The position numbers and the translations under genes were made by a program. From contig CACYLI010000014.1 of assembly GCA_902775285.1 (NCBI GenBank), positions 1-44,071 of the forward strand: a stretch of DNA of 44,071 nt. Reading direction: 5' to 3'. The stretch is from an uncultured Erysipelotrichaceae bacterium (GTDB taxonomy: Bacteria > Bacillota_I > Bacilli_A > RF39 > UBA660). Shown here piece by piece: positions 44,001-44,071 of the stretch (its first letter is position 1; every line of letters begins with the position of its first letter). The notes beneath the pieces are model-generated. The model made no database searches, was not told the origin of the DNA, and worked only from the letters and a program-made list of their open reading frames with translations.

Positions 44001-44071
44001 TTAAGAATTAATTTTTTTCTTGGAATTATGCTTTTCAATATATCTTTGATATGAAGCAGCTTTCCAAGGAT
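44001..44071 (-). CDS. Possible C-terminal end of a gene running off the window
   Basis: A minus-strand frame open from the edge encodes PWKAASYQRYIEKHNSKKKI and two more residues before a TAA at 44001-44003. The composition looks protein-like but no family is recognised. A competing frame is also open here. Confidence 0.3.
   Translation of the reverse strand, partial: PWKAASYQRYIEKHNSKKKINS

Noticed and set aside
1-44071. CRISPR array, insertion sequence or prophage genes
   Set aside because: No regularly spaced short repeats, transposase, integrase or phage structural gene was seen in any part of the window.

Overview
The window is strongly AT-rich bacterial DNA with short intergenic gaps, AGGAGG-type ribosome binding sites and the standard genetic code. 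TGA is used as a stop in eight genes and conserved genes read through without needing TGA as tryptophan. Gene content and order are those of Bacilli/Firmicutes: ecfA1-ecfA2-ecfT-truA, nusB-xseA-xseB with a SpoIVB-type protease, and ireB-ruvX-DUF1292-mltG-trmR-trhP1-trhP2-greA, the last being the yrzL-yrrK-yrzB-yrrL-yrrM-yrrN-yrrO-greA order of Bacillus subtilis. The composition, small intergenic spaces and decayed domains suggest a reduced-genome, uncultivated relative of the Bacilli/Mollicutes lineage (RF39-like gut bacteria would fit). That placement is inference. An MltG homologue and a LiaF/LiaG-like pair imply a peptidoglycan cell wall.

Layout. 1-2154 is the 3' part of a large secreted repeat protein. 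2228-4977 is an ackA-nrnA-engB operon, followed by a short type IV prepilin-like protein. 5807-8871 is an ECF transporter module with truA, in which both ATPases have lost canonical motifs. 8920-15817 holds cysS, a membrane protein, a HerA-like ATPase and a GH31 glycosidase. 15926-18298 is a 790-residue prepilin-like protein. 18557-24122 holds a small unknown, nusB-xseA-xseB, a SpoIVB-like protease and two poorly known proteins. 24193-26061 is a secreted InlB-type repeat protein. 26099-30105 holds mgtE, an interrupted uppS and an unusual fusion of a cysteine-less IspH-like domain with a polyprenyl diphosphate synthase. 30243-36692 is the ireB-to-greA block plus tig. 36771-43910 holds a TMEM43-like membrane protein, tex, tRNA-Ser(GCU), a small membrane protein, a divergent glutamyl-tRNA synthetase and a LiaG/LiaF-like pair.

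The main themes are housekeeping and RNA metabolism (tRNA charging and modification, pseudouridylation, pre-rRNA processing, transcript cleavage), an envelope with repeat and pilin-like surface proteins, and several old enzyme folds that have lost catalytic residues while keeping full reading frames. The most unusual items are the IspH-like/prenyl synthase fusion beside a uppS gene with one in-frame TAA, and the ECF ATPase pair with at most one plausible ATP site. Another is the stop-codon pattern: all eight TGA stops are also part of a start-codon overlap or a -35 promoter box.
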